Below, piece by piece: positions 25,980 to 36,438 of a stretch of 64,000 bases of DNA; the stretch's first letter is position 1; each line of letters begins with the position of its first letter. The stretch covers positions 19,923,299 through 19,987,298 of the forward strand of contig BSYO01000009.1 of the NCBI GenBank assembly GCA_033239525.1, given 5' to 3'. The translations under genes and the position numbers were made by a program. This stretch comes from Nepenthes gracilis. Taxonomy: Eukaryota; Streptophyta; Magnoliopsida; Caryophyllales; Nepenthaceae. The notes beneath the pieces are model-generated. The model was not told the DNA's origin, made no database searches, and saw nothing but the letters and a program-made list of their open reading frames with translations.

Positions 25980-28530
25980 AGAAAAGAAGCAGCCGGCTCT
26001 CAAAATCAACTCCGGAATTTCCTCTCACAAAAAACCGATTTCAATTCCAAACCGGAATCTCCTCTCACAAATGCCAATCCAGAAAACGACTCCAGCAGGC
26101 AACCAAAAAAAAAAAAAAAAAAAAGAGAAGATAGGTGCGAAGAAAGGCAACAACAACCATCGCCGAAGAAGGCAAATCCCAGATCTAAAGCTGACAAAGC
26201 CTTCTCCATCCTTACCCCTTCGATTTGCGCTGCAGAAGAGGAAAAAGGGAGGATTGAAATCATGAACCCTAGGTGCAAACGCCATAATCGCCGCTATCGA
26301 AGCACACCGAAAATCTCTCCTGCTGATTTTCACTCCGGCAGCAGCTCTGGCGCCTCAGACCCACTCCACTCTGGCATTTAGTTTCACAACAAACCGGCCA
26401 AACACTCCGGTGCTTTGTCTGTTAGCAAGCCGGTCAATATTCATTCAGACAGCAACTCAACTAGTCAAAATCTGCTCCGGCCACAGCCACTTCGGCTACC
26501 AAAATCTGCTCCGGTCACAGCCCACTCCGGCTCTCAAAATCAACTCCGGATTTTCCCTGATCGGAAGGGAAGCATTTGGCCCGTGAAAGTCATTCCACTG
26601 ATTTTCACTTCGCTCCAAAAATCACTCCGGCTCCCAGGAGTACTCATCCACTCTGCTTGGAGGTGATCAAGCACTTCGCCCGGAATTCTGCACTCCGGAA
26701 ATATTGAATTGCACTCCGGAATTTTGCACTCCGTCAAAATTCCACTCCGGAATTATGCACTCCACCCGGCACACGAAAGGCATTCCAGCAGCCTAAATTC
26801 ACTCCAGCATGATAGATTTGTGCCAGAATGTGCTCGTCCGGCTTTTCATCTTTCTGCCAATCAGAAAGCCGCTTCGGTTGATTTCTATTCAGGCGCCATC
26901 CGGTTTCGGATTTGGTCACTGTTTAGAATTGCAAGTCGGTTAGATTAACTCCGGCATTTTGTTTCTCTACCAAGCCGATTAGTTTCACTCCGACATTTTG
27001 TTTCTCAGCAAGTTGGCAAATTACTTCCCTAACTCCAGAAGCGGCTTAAATCCACTCCATCACAAAAACGAGAGTGAGTTGGACCAGTATATCATCTCCC
27101 TGCCAGCCAGTTCCACACCTGCATCCATAAAGGAATTTCGGCTATCTGCCTCTCTCTTAGTTGATAGATATACTCTGACGCCCAAAGTTGGAGTTGTGCA
27201 GCTCAGTCCGGCGTTCCTACATTATATAGAAAATCGCCCAGATTCGGTCGGCTACAATTGCCACTTTGGTAGCATTTTAGCCTACTGAGATATTCTTTGG
27301 CGGCAGAATCCACTCCGGCATCCGTCTCTCATTCAACCAGTTTGGCATGCCATTTCAAAAGGTTGAAATGCATTCAGTTCGGAATCATATTCATCATTTA
27401 ACCGGTTTGGCTCATCAATCATATTATACAGCCTTCCAGATCGAGCATCCAACTGGAGCCAGTCGACTTAATGTAACAAGTCCGAAATTCTTTCACTACG
27501 GTGTTAAGATGAACTCCAACCAAAATCCATTTCGGCCATTCTGCCGCCCACAAGACACTTTGACAGATTACCACACCAGTACCTAAACAACTCCGGACTT
27601 CGGCTAACTCCGGCCTTCAATTGAGTTCGGATTTCGGCGCAGATTTTCCCTAGTGGTACGGATCACTCCGGAAATCTCTCACAAATCTCCAGAATCGGCA
27701 TTTAATGGTATCAAAACCGATTTCATTTCGAATCAACGGAGGAAAATCCAAATCCGCCTTTGAAGCTGCCCGGTTAAAAGCACTTCGGATTTCCCATTCA
27801 CAATGGCCCACAGAAGCTCTCCAGGAACGAGCATTCTATGTGCATGGCACTCTGAAAATTTCTCGCAAATTTACGGTCAACATTTCCCTCACAAGTCAAC
27901 ACCGGCAACAGCTCGCTTTGCCGGCCCAAACAACTCCGGCACTCACAGCATTTCGGCCGAATACACCCATTTTGACATCCTGCCAGGTTGCCAATCAGGC
28001 TTCCAGCCTGGTGCAGAAACAATCAGCCGGTTTGCTAATTAGACATCCAAACCGACACAAAAAACATTCCAGTCTGGCATCCAGTATCCAAATTGCCTGT
28101 TTGATTAATACGAAAGAGCCATTTCGGCCAGCTTTGGCCACTCTAGTAGCCAAACTAATCCGGCTCTCAAAATCAACTTTGGATTTTCCCTGCGCAGAAG
28201 CAAAAATCACTTCGCTCCAAAAATCACTCCGGCTCTCCAGAGTGCTCATCCACTCCGGAAAACTGCCAATCCCGGACGTCAATCGAATCCGGACTTTAAT
28301 CAACTCCGGTTGATGTCCACTCCGGCTCCCAAGAGTAAGACTGTCAACTCCGGACTTCCGCCAATCCCGGACTTCAATCAACTCCGGAAGGCTGCCAATC
28401 CCGGACTTCAATCAACTCCGGATTTAGGCCAACTCCGGATTTCAATCGACTCCGGATTTTATTAAGGATTTTCCCTAACAGCACGAAGCACTCCGGAAAA
28501 TCTCTCGCAAATTTCAGAATGAGCCTTTGA
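25980..28530 (+). repeat. Region of dispersed CTCCGG words and internal duplications in the LARD
   Basis: The hexamer CTCCGG, often as TCACTCCGG or AACTCCGG, recurs every few tens of bases. Larger copies also exist: CGCTCCAAAAATCACTCCGG occurs near 26612 and near 28211, each followed by a CTC...CATCCACTC phrase, and CGGCTCTCAAAATCAACT occurs near 25995, 26529 and 28159. Three A-tracts (from about 25357, 25440 and 26105) lie at or before its start. Open frames here (for example 27705-28313) have no known domain and overlap others on both strands, so I do not call genes. Confidence 0.7.
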
Positions 28531-29122
28531 AGATGTAGAAACCGATTTAAACTTCAAAGCCGGCATCTTCTCTCACAAGAAACCGGTTCAAGTTACATAC
28601 GGTGTAATACATCCTACCATGAGTAACCGAACCCAACACAACGGCCTTTGTTGACAATCTTCCAAAGGGTTTCAATTCGCCGACTTGTACCGGTCTCAAG
28701 ATATTACGCTCGGAGTTTTCACCCTTCAACTCCCACGTAATTGAGGTCGTCCAAAGATTCGCAAAAAGGTTTGGATTGATAATCTTGAGCCCAAGCGGCC
28801 ACTAGTGACAAGACATGATGGTAATCGTGAAATTGATTGGTTATTAAATACCGATGAAAGCAGTGTATGGTCCATATCGCACCAAGATCATGGCACTCCG
28901 TCTAATTTGAATACCAAGCCGCTTAAAAGGCGTCTAGTACATCTTTTTCCATCATCAATACAACATCAATAAAAATCAAGGTTGATGCGAAGGATTTGAT
29001 GAAGGCTGTATCAAGATTCACCGGCCTTCGTAAAATTCTTTCAAACCGATTGGAGGCGGGCACCCGTGTTCCTAGGATCAAAAAAGCCGACCGGAAAATT
29101 TGGATCCGATTTAACAATTTGA

Positions 29123-29488
29123 TCCGGAGTGTGACCAAAAAGCAGGAGTTACCAAATCCGGAGTGACCAAAAAGCGGGAGTCACCGAATCCGGAGTAAAG
29201 AAACACGGAGTGACCAAAAAGCGGGAGTCACCAAATCCGGAGTAAATAAACCCGGAGTGATCAAAAAGCGGGAGTCACCAAATCCGGAGTGAATAAATCC
29301 GGAGTGACCAAAAAAGCGGGAGTCACCAAATCCGGAGTAAAGAAACCTGGAGTGACCAAAAAGCGGGAATCACCAAATCCGTAGTAAATAAACCCGGAGT
29401 GACCAAGAAGCGGGAGTCACCAAATACGGAGTAAATAAACCCGGAGTGACCAAGAAGCGGGAGTCACCAAATCCGGAGTAAATAAATC
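29123..29488 (+). repeat. 47-bp tandem array, seven full units and one partial
   Basis: Units follow the pattern CCGGAGTGACCAAAAAGCGG, then GAGTCACCAAATCC, then GGAGTAAATAAA, with few differences. The array ends about 85 bases before the 3' LTR. Each unit contains CCGGAGTGA, the exact reverse complement of the TCACTCCGG word dispersed through 25980-28530. Confidence 0.9.
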
Positions 29489-29557
29489 TGAAATCATTAA
29501 AAATCCTAAGTTATTAATCCCATCAGAAGACATGCTAGAAGTTAAATTTTAATCTTC

Positions 29558-29573
29558 TAGCATGGGGGGCTAG
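29558..29573 (+). other. Polypurine tract region before the 3' LTR
   Basis: GCATGGGGGGCTAG immediately precedes the 3' LTR. The six-G run is the likely plus-strand primer, although the tract is short and broken by pyrimidines. Confidence 0.5.
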
Positions 29574-30056
29574 TAATGGGTATCATTACCCGTAACCACC
29601 CATGGGATAAACTCCTGATAACTCCTGCGGTTCGAAAGAAACGAACCACAACCGACCGGAGGTTGAAACCAACGGTAGTTAAAATAACCAAATATACTTA
29701 TCCGGATAAATTATGCTTATCCGGAAAAGTTACAAAAACTGAAAGAAGGCCCTATATAAAGAGAAGGTAATCCTCCAAAAAGGAGGCCCGGAAAACTCTC
29801 TCTCTCTGAAAATTATTATCTGAAATGAGAACAAAATACATCTTTCTCTTTTTATTCTCAAAAAGGCCACGATCGATTTGAGGCGTCGGAGAGCCTTTTG
29901 GGATTTAGCCTCATTGGCCTTTCCGACTATCTCTTCCTTTTTCAAGCCAGACAGTGTCTTGAGTTAAAAAGACGGAGCAGCAAAAATCATCTCCATCCAC
30001 CACCGGACCAGATCCGCAACATCGTCTCCCTCTAACTCCGGACCAGATCCGCAACA
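29574..30056 (+). repeat. 3' LTR of the LARD-like element
   Basis: Begins TAATGGGTATC (TG to TA change relative to the 5' LTR) and ends ATCCGCAACA. TATATAAA lies at 29753-29760. It differs from the 5' LTR by scattered substitutions and a few small indels, mostly in the last 200 bases. Confidence 0.88.
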
Positions 30057-31297
30057 GGGTTAAACACCACTTTTCTAACTCGTAAATGATAAGTTTGATA
30101 TTCAATTTACTAATAATATATCAAGAAATATTTGAATATATTTCATCATTTCTCTATTATGGTCCATATTTGGTGAAAATAAAAATTTTACTCAAAAGCG
30201 AACATTTCTTAATTATTTGCATTCTGAGAAAATAATTTCTTTATCAAAACTTATGTAGAGTTTTACTTTATATTTCTCACAAATGTGTGAGATGTAGTAA
30301 AAATTGTGAACATGTAAGAATTTTAATGTATAACTTAGAAACATGCAAGAACTTTAATGTATTATTTAAAGACATGTAGAAATATTATTGCAGAAATTGT
30401 AGAAAATTAACATAATTTATATAATTTTCAACACTTTTTTGCAAAGAGGAAACATAGAGAATATTAATATTGAACAAGCTTTATGCTATTTCTCTCATTT
30501 ATAAGCATACATGAATAATTATATGGTAACTCAAAACATGTAGAAGTATATATTTAAATTTTGAAGATATGTAGGAACATAAAACAGAATTTAAAGACTT
30601 GCGAGAAAATTTTTATAGAAATTCAGTACTTAAATATGATTTGCATAGGTTTAAGACATGTATTTGATAAAAGCTTATGAAATAGGAGTAGAATCATATG
30701 TATATAAAGTATAACTACTTTTAGTATGAAAATAGCACATGTATATGTATTTGGAATAAGAAATACTCAAAGAGATTATAAATGAATAGCAACAAAGGAA
30801 AAAAGGATTTGAATGCACTTGGCTTTACTTTATTTATGCAAGAGATTCCTTGATTTCACCTTAATCTCTCCTCTTCCTTTCTTCTCTCTCTCCTCTCTAT
30901 TTTCCTTTTTACTTTCTCTCTTCTTTCAAAATTTCAACAAAAATGAATTAAAATTAGCCAACGTGCTTATTTATAGAAAACGAGTGCATGAGTGCCAATT
31001 AGGCACGGATTTGGCGATGATGTATAACTCATACCACGCATGAGCATTTATCAGGTGTGTATCAAGGGTCAATATTCTGTCCTAAATATGTACGTGTGCT
31101 GCTTGAGCTCACTTTAGGTGTATATGTTCTGCCTAAAATGTGCTCTTGCATCGGTCAGACAAGTGAGGCTACTTGGTCTAATTTATTCCGATCCTAAATT
31201 TAATTTTTTGATTCAAAACCTCAATTAACCTGAAAAACATATCAATTTAATTAAATTAATAATCATTAAAATAATATTTTGGGATTCATACGTTATA

Positions 31298-31803
31298 TGT
31301 CCCTTATAATTATTTATTTAATCATTAGCCAACATGGGGCCTTCTGCTTATTGTTCCTTATAGGTTTAAGTGGCACTTGTTGAACTCAAGTGAAATTTGT
31401 GTTGAACTGGAAGATAAATTGTTAGGGTATAAACAGCTTTTCATTAGTTTTTCTCGTGGCATATATTGAATTGACTTCAAAATTAATCCCGCTTGGCTTA
31501 TTCTCTTTCCCCTCCCATCGATAATTCCTCTCTATTCTTCTCCATTTTCCTCCGACTTTCCTTTTTTCAATTAGTTTTTTTCCATTTCTTCAGTCTCTAT
31601 TCTTCTCTCCTATGTCCCCTTCTTGTCCGGCATCAGAATGCATATGCCAACATTATGCTTCGGAAATTGCAGCAATGAATGATCTTTCCTCTGTGTAACT
31701 GTAGTAGTGTGCTAGTGTATGATTGTCCATCGTTCTTTTTTGTGATTAAATATTAATGTTTCAGTCTATCAGCAAAACAATCTGTGTAATTTCCGATGAC
31801 TAA
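31298..31803. other. Intergenic DNA
   Basis: Pyrimidine-rich stretch at 31495-31625, then mixed sequence. A short frame ending ...LRKLQQ at 31678 has no recognisable homology. No gene called. Confidence 0.4.
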
Positions 31804-32046
31804 GGGTCTATTTGGTTATAAGAAAGTTTGATGGAAAGAAAATAATGAGGAAAATGAAAATAAAAAGAAAACCATATTCCTTAAATGTGAACATGTTAGT
31901 ACCTATTTTTATCATATATTTACGTAATTTTATCTTTTTTTTTTTTCATTTTGATTTTCCTGGCAATCCAAACATGAAAGCATATTTTTCTTCAATTTTT
32001 TTTTGTTTTCCCTTTCCTTCAAGCTTTCCTAGAGCCAAACTGACTC
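31804..32046. mobile_element. Tourist-like MITE (PIF/Harbinger type), 243 bp
   Basis: Left end GGGTCTATTTGGTT; the right end reads AGCCAAACTGACTC, whose complement GAGTCAGTTTGGCT matches the left end at 10 of 14 positions. The flanking trinucleotides 31801-31803 and 32047-32049 are both TAA, the target duplication typical of PIF/Harbinger elements. It has an AT-rich interior and no transposase. Confidence 0.65.
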
Positions 32047-32049
32047 TAA

Positions 32050-32412
32050 GTATTTGGGTAATCTTTTGAAGCAACTGGTTGTTATTGAAGCTGAAGTTAA
32101 GTTTTTGGCTTCTGAATAAGCTGAAATGGGTTTGGAATTGTTTTTGGCTGGAGGAGCTTTAATTTGGAGTTTCTATTAAAAATTTAACCAAGGGGAAGTC
32201 AATAAGGTTTTTTTATCAGAAAATATGGTGAGATCTACTTGATTAAATTACAGCATTTTAGAAAGCCGTCAGAAACATCATTTTGCTGGAAAAATCTAGC
32301 TGGGCTGAATACGGCTCTGAGCAACATGAAGTAAAAACTACTGCTCTTTTTGGGAGGTTTATGCATTCAAATCTGTGTTTTTATATGGAATTTTGATTGT
32401 AGTAACCTTGAA
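32050..32412. other. Intergenic DNA
   Basis: Mixed sequence between the MITE and the SINE relic. No coding pattern or repeat end recognised. Confidence 0.4.
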
Positions 32413-32592
32413 AGAGAGCCTTAGTGTAATGGTAGAATTGTTGCTATATGACTTGATAGGCATGGTTCGATTATTAAATCAGTTTTTTTAATATTACGCA
32501 AGGTAAGATCAAGTGCAATAAATTTAAAGTTAAGTAGTTTGATCCTTCTTTTAACTCAGTTCATAAAGCAAGCTTTGTGCACCGGACTTGTC
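32413..32592 (+). mobile_element. Degenerate tRNA-derived SINE, Au-like
   Basis: Starts AGAGAGCCTTAGTGTAATGG, which carries a polymerase III A box, followed by a GTTGCTATATGACTTG phrase and a B box GGTTCGATTAT at 32464-32474. Further matches in order to the Au SINE pattern as I know it are GCAAGGTAAG near 32500 and AGCTTTGTGCACCGGACTTG near 32570. The middle has decayed. It is not a tRNA gene: there is no acceptor stem pairing. Confidence 0.7.
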
Positions 32593-34771
32593 CTAATATA
32601 TAATGTCTTCCGGAAAGACATTGCAGCATAGCTCGTTAGGTGCTTGCATTCATTCTTTTGTTTTAGCCTCACCTGCTCCTAGTCAATTGAGTATTGGTTT
32701 AACATGACCTTGGGTTCTGCAGGTAGGTTTATCATGCCAAACATAGCGTTAACTGGTGCAACATTTTCTCACTTCGGCATCAGCAAATTCTGCAAATCTG
32801 CTAGTTATCAGACGAAAGAGAAACCGAAACAAGTCAACTTGACAGACAGGAAATTCAAACTTTGGTGGAGAAAGTGATTATCAAATGGCTCAGGTTATTA
32901 TCTTATAAAAGGGTTTTCTCTAGGATCTATTTCGGATTTCAAAAAGCTCAAGCTAGAGAAATGAAAGATGGAAATTTGCTTAAGGTTGGATTTTGAGTAT
33001 GAGATCTTCAGGAAGTCTCGTGCGGTCAAAGGGAAAGGAAGCCAAAGCAGCGAGCGTTAACCCTGTGGGATCACGAGCATAGCTCATCTTACCCACGATA
33101 GGTTTGGTCTTCCAGCTCGCATGATTGTATAGCGTGGGATCTGTTGCAGGAGATTGTTGCCCCTGGGTTTTGGTTAGAAGTAACCAGGAGATAGGAACAA
33201 TGACACAAAGTCTATAAAGACAGTTTCATCAAAAGCTCAGGTGTGTAATCTTTTCGCAATTCATAATTAATGGAAAGCCTAGAAATTTAGGAAAGATAAG
33301 CTGCTTGTTCTTGACTATTTTCCATCAATTCTTGACTGATGATTTCTTGGTTAAATCCCCAGATAACTTCACTTGAGAGGAAAATGAGTAAATTCGAAAA
33401 TCTGACCAAAATAAAAATTTCTTTTTCCCGTCGAAATTTCAAATGAATCTTAGTTTCACGACCTTTTCAGTCCGTTGGATGGAAATTTTCTAATAATCTT
33501 TCCATATAACACTTGACATTTTTGCATGGTCTGGATTTTTTTTTTTAAAAAAAGATCATGTACATTTAACATTTCTTCCTTCATAGTCAATAATGAATCT
33601 ATAGTGATGTTAGTACAAACTACGTGACTACGTATTTTGTTGTGTTGGATTTTGTATCAATTTCTTGTCGAGTCCCACGTCTATTGGAGTGTTCTGTTTC
33701 ATTTCTAAGATCATTAGGCAGTTTCATGTGATGTTTACTCGAATGATGCTGTTCACTGAAGGTCTGTTCAAATAGAAGCTGGCGCCTAATTTGTGCACGA
33801 AAGGCGCCCGTGCTGACTTGTACTTTTATTCACACATGATGCGCATAAGGACGCTCATCCACAACTTTTACTACTTTCCACGCCTGATGTGTGCTTGAAG
33901 CGTACGTACGCCAATGCTGTTATAAAAGGTCGTGCTCGATTTTTGGGGCATGATCTGATATTCGTTTTAGCACAAAGGGCACCGCATGAAGAGTGAAAAG
34001 AGGTAAGACAAAAATGTTCGGCATGGGATTAATGTTTTACTTTAGTTTCATTATTCATGAAGCTCGGGTACATTGATTTACTATTGCCTCTAGCACGCAT
34101 TTCCTCTAATAATTTGTCAAAAGTATTTGGGTTGTATTTAATCTTGGTTATTCATATGAATTGTTGTAAATATGTTTATGATAAGGTTATGTTTATAATT
34201 AGATATTTTAATGGTAGATTTTTTTAAATCTTGTCCAGTAATTTTTTTTTTCAATTGAAAATAATTTTTTATATTAAATATTATTATATAATTTTATATA
34301 TTCGATTATATAATTTTATTCATTATACCCTTATGGTATTTAATGGCTGACAATTGACAGAAAATTTAGGAATTTATTTTCTATACACTTATTGCGATTT
34401 TTTTTTATACACTCTAAGTAATAGTTCTATTTTTGCGACAATAAATAAGTTATAATTCAATTTAGTTGAATATGGTATTTCATGCATGGCTAAACGACAT
34501 CTTCATGTGATAATAGTTTTGATAATTTTTTGATAATAAATATAATTTAAAAATAAAAAATTTTTCTTAATGTGTTTCGTGACCCAAACTCTATGAAAAA
34601 TATCATTTATGTAGTCAATTATATATTTAATTTTATTAAAATTGTGAATAGTAAATATACAAAAATATAGAAATTCTTCTTTATTCCCCCTTTTCATATT
34701 TTCATATGGTATTAAAAACAAGTTTATTAAAACTATTTAAATTTATATTATTCACCTAATTTTCTACTGTC
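32593..34771. other. Intergenic DNA without a recognised gene
   Basis: The part 32700-33300 has mixed composition but frequent stops in all frames. A GC-richer patch with ATAAAAGG at 33923 may be an eroded LTR promoter. From 34080 it is AT-rich up to the copia element. Nothing certain. Confidence 0.4.
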
Positions 34772-35547
34772 TGTTAGGTTATGGGTCACTCCCGCGTGGA
34801 TCCATACCCACCTGATGTGGCGGACGGAGGTAAATATCCTCACCCCATGAAAAAAGATAGAGTTGTGCCTGCTGGGCGCTCGAGCTTAAATTTCAGTATG
34901 TTTTCCGTTCGCTGTGCGTCCAAATGAAGCTTGAGCGGGAATTCCAGTATGCTCCCCGCTCGCTGTGCGCTCGCTAGGCGTTCGAGCGGGAATTCCAGTA
35001 AGCCCGCCGCTGGCTGGGCGCTCAATAGGCGCTCGAGCGCGGGCCTGCGCCCGCCGCGCGCTTGACAGGCACTTGAGCGCGTGCCAATTATATAAAACGC
35101 GTACTTTACATTTTTAGGTTAATTCAATTAATTTGAGCGCCGTTCTAGAGAAGAAAAAAGAGAGAAAAGAGAGAGAAGAAGAAGAAGAAGAGGAAAATTG
35201 AGCCTCCGTTTGTATTTTCAATCAAGTTTCAAAAGATTCTGGTAATCACACGAGATGATTCTCTTTGTGAACAATATCGTCGGGTTTTATCTCTACTCTT
35301 ATTCTTTATATTTCTTGTACGGGCTGTCCAAAGTTAGTTGAATTGATTCTTGTGATTTGGGGTTTGTATAACCGATCAACTGTTACTAGTAAAAATTTCG
35401 GACTCTGCGTCTGTGGTTTTTCTCCCTCGTTTAATAGGAAGTTTTTACATAAAAATTATGTTTTTATTATTCGTGATTGCTTATTATGTGCTTGATATCA
35501 CCTACCATGTATTTCTTCGCGGTTTAAATAAATTTTTAATTCTAACA
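34772..35547 (+). repeat. 5' LTR of the copia element
   Basis: Starts TGTTAGGTTATGGG and ends AATTCTAACA. CCAAT then TATATAAAA lie at 35084-35097. The U3 part carries imperfect GC-rich repeats of about 50 bp built on GCTCGAGC and GGGAATTCCAGTA. A purine-rich GAGAAGAAGAAG stretch follows the TATA box. Confidence 0.92.
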
Positions 35548-35549
35548 AG

Positions 35550-35560
35550 TGGTATCAGAG
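35550..35560 (+). other. Primer binding site of the copia element (initiator tRNA-Met)
   Basis: TGGTATCAGAG two bases after the 5' LTR matches the complement of the 3' end of plant initiator methionine tRNA, the usual copia primer. Confidence 0.9.
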
Positions 35561-35583
35561 AGAGGTTTCATACTCTGTTTTTA

Positions 35584-36438
35584 ATGGCATCCTTGTCGTC
35601 AAAGAATCTGTCGTTCAGTATTGAGCAGTTCAACGGGCAGGGCAACTTCATTCTTTAGCAAGAGAGGGTGAAGAACATTCTGATGAGAGAAGGGACGGTG
35701 AAGGCGTTAAAGAAGGACGAAAAGTCTGAAAAACTAACCGACGATGAATGGCAAGACAAGATAGATCTTGCAAACTGTACTATTAAGCTGTGCCTGGCGG
35801 ACAACACTCTCCAAGAAGTTCTTGGTCTAACTGATCCGGCGGAGGTCTGGGAGAATTTGGAGAGCCATTACAAGTCTAAATCTCTGACAACCAGATTGCA
35901 CGTAAAGAAGCAGTTTTATGGGTTATGATTATCAGAATGAGGGAGTTTTGAGAAACACTTGGACGAATTTAACCGGATATTGACGCAGATGTCTGCTCTT
36001 GATGAGAAAATCAAGGAGGAGGACAAGGCGTTGGTTCTACTGGGCTCTCTGCCGGCCACCTATGACCATATCGTCACAACCTTACTGTTCGGTAAGGATA
36101 CCTTAAAGTTGGACGAGGTGATTGCCTCTCTGCTCATGAACGAGTCAAGACGGTCACAAGGGACCTCATCGTCCTCTTATTCTGAGGTGCTGGTGACCGA
36201 ATCCAGAGGAAGAAGTAGAGGGCGTCACCAGAAATCAGGAGAAAAGGGTCGTAGCAAATCCCGATCCAGATACCAAAACCTGGAATGCCATCACTATAGA
36301 AAGAAGGGACACATCAAAAAATACTGCTACAAATGAAAGCGTGAGAATGCTGAAGGTAATGAGAAAAAGGCTGACAAGACTCGAGAGGAAGAAAGAGCTA
36401 CTGCTGTTACCAGGAGTAATCTTTGGCTAGTGTGCTAG
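35584..36438 (+). pseudogene. gag remnant of the copia element
   Basis: ATG at 35584 opens a frame with SFSIEQFNGQGNF, the copia gag start pattern. It continues through KSLTTRLHVKKQF and HLDEFNRILTQMSALD to a zinc-knuckle-like CHHYRKKGHIKKYC near 36283, in which the second cysteine is replaced by tyrosine. In-frame stops occur at 35656 (TAG), 35926, 35938 and 36334 (TGA) and 36436 (TAG). All pieces lie in the same frame, so decay here is by point mutation. Several stops look like tryptophan or arginine codons changed by C-to-T or G-to-A transitions. Confidence 0.85.

Larger units (their letters stand above)
23871..30056 (+). mobile_element. Complete non-autonomous LTR retrotransposon (LARD-like), 6.2 kb, target duplication GGGTT
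   Basis: Two similar LTRs (23871-24349 and 29574-30056, about 95% alike by eye) flank a 5.2-kb interior. The bases before (23866-23870) and after (30057-30061) are both GGGTT, a perfect 5-bp target duplication. A primer-binding-like sequence follows the 5' LTR and a purine tract precedes the 3' LTR, so all cis signals for retrotransposition are present. The interior shows no protease, integrase, reverse transcriptase or RNase H motif in any frame, so movement would need proteins from another element. The TTGGCACCGTCTGTG junction resembles plant Tat/Ogre-lineage gypsy elements (inference). Similar LTRs suggest a fairly recent insertion. Confidence 0.88.
22901..31297 (-). mobile_element. Older LTR (probable solo LTR) split by the inserted LARD element
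   Basis: The left end reads TGTGACATCCCCGG. The right end near 31297 reads GGGATTCATACGTTATA, whose reverse complement resembles the TGTAACG...GAATCCC start of Ty3/gypsy-type LTRs. So the LTR most likely runs on the - strand, with about 2.2 kb of its own sequence on either side of the insertion at 23871-30056. A pyrimidine-rich block at 30860-30930 followed by TTTATAG reads as a - strand TATA region. No target duplication is visible (CATGC versus TGTCC), so the right edge is uncertain. Confidence 0.45.

Noticed and set aside
25612..26381. Two overlapping open frames of 217 and 198 codons in the LARD interior
   Set aside because: They overlap in different frames, have low-complexity lysine and serine runs from A-tracts, show no known domain, and compete with similar-length frames on the other strand.
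27705..28313. 202-codon open frame in the LARD
   Set aside because: It is built from the repeated CTCCGG words, with no recognisable domain. Its length is expected in GC-richer, stop-poor sequence.
29123..29488. Regular direct repeats that could suggest a CRISPR array
   Set aside because: Units are contiguous without unique spacers and sit inside a plant LTR element.
32413..32485. tRNA-like sequence with A and B boxes
   Set aside because: No acceptor stem or cloverleaf pairing. The downstream words match an Au-type SINE instead.
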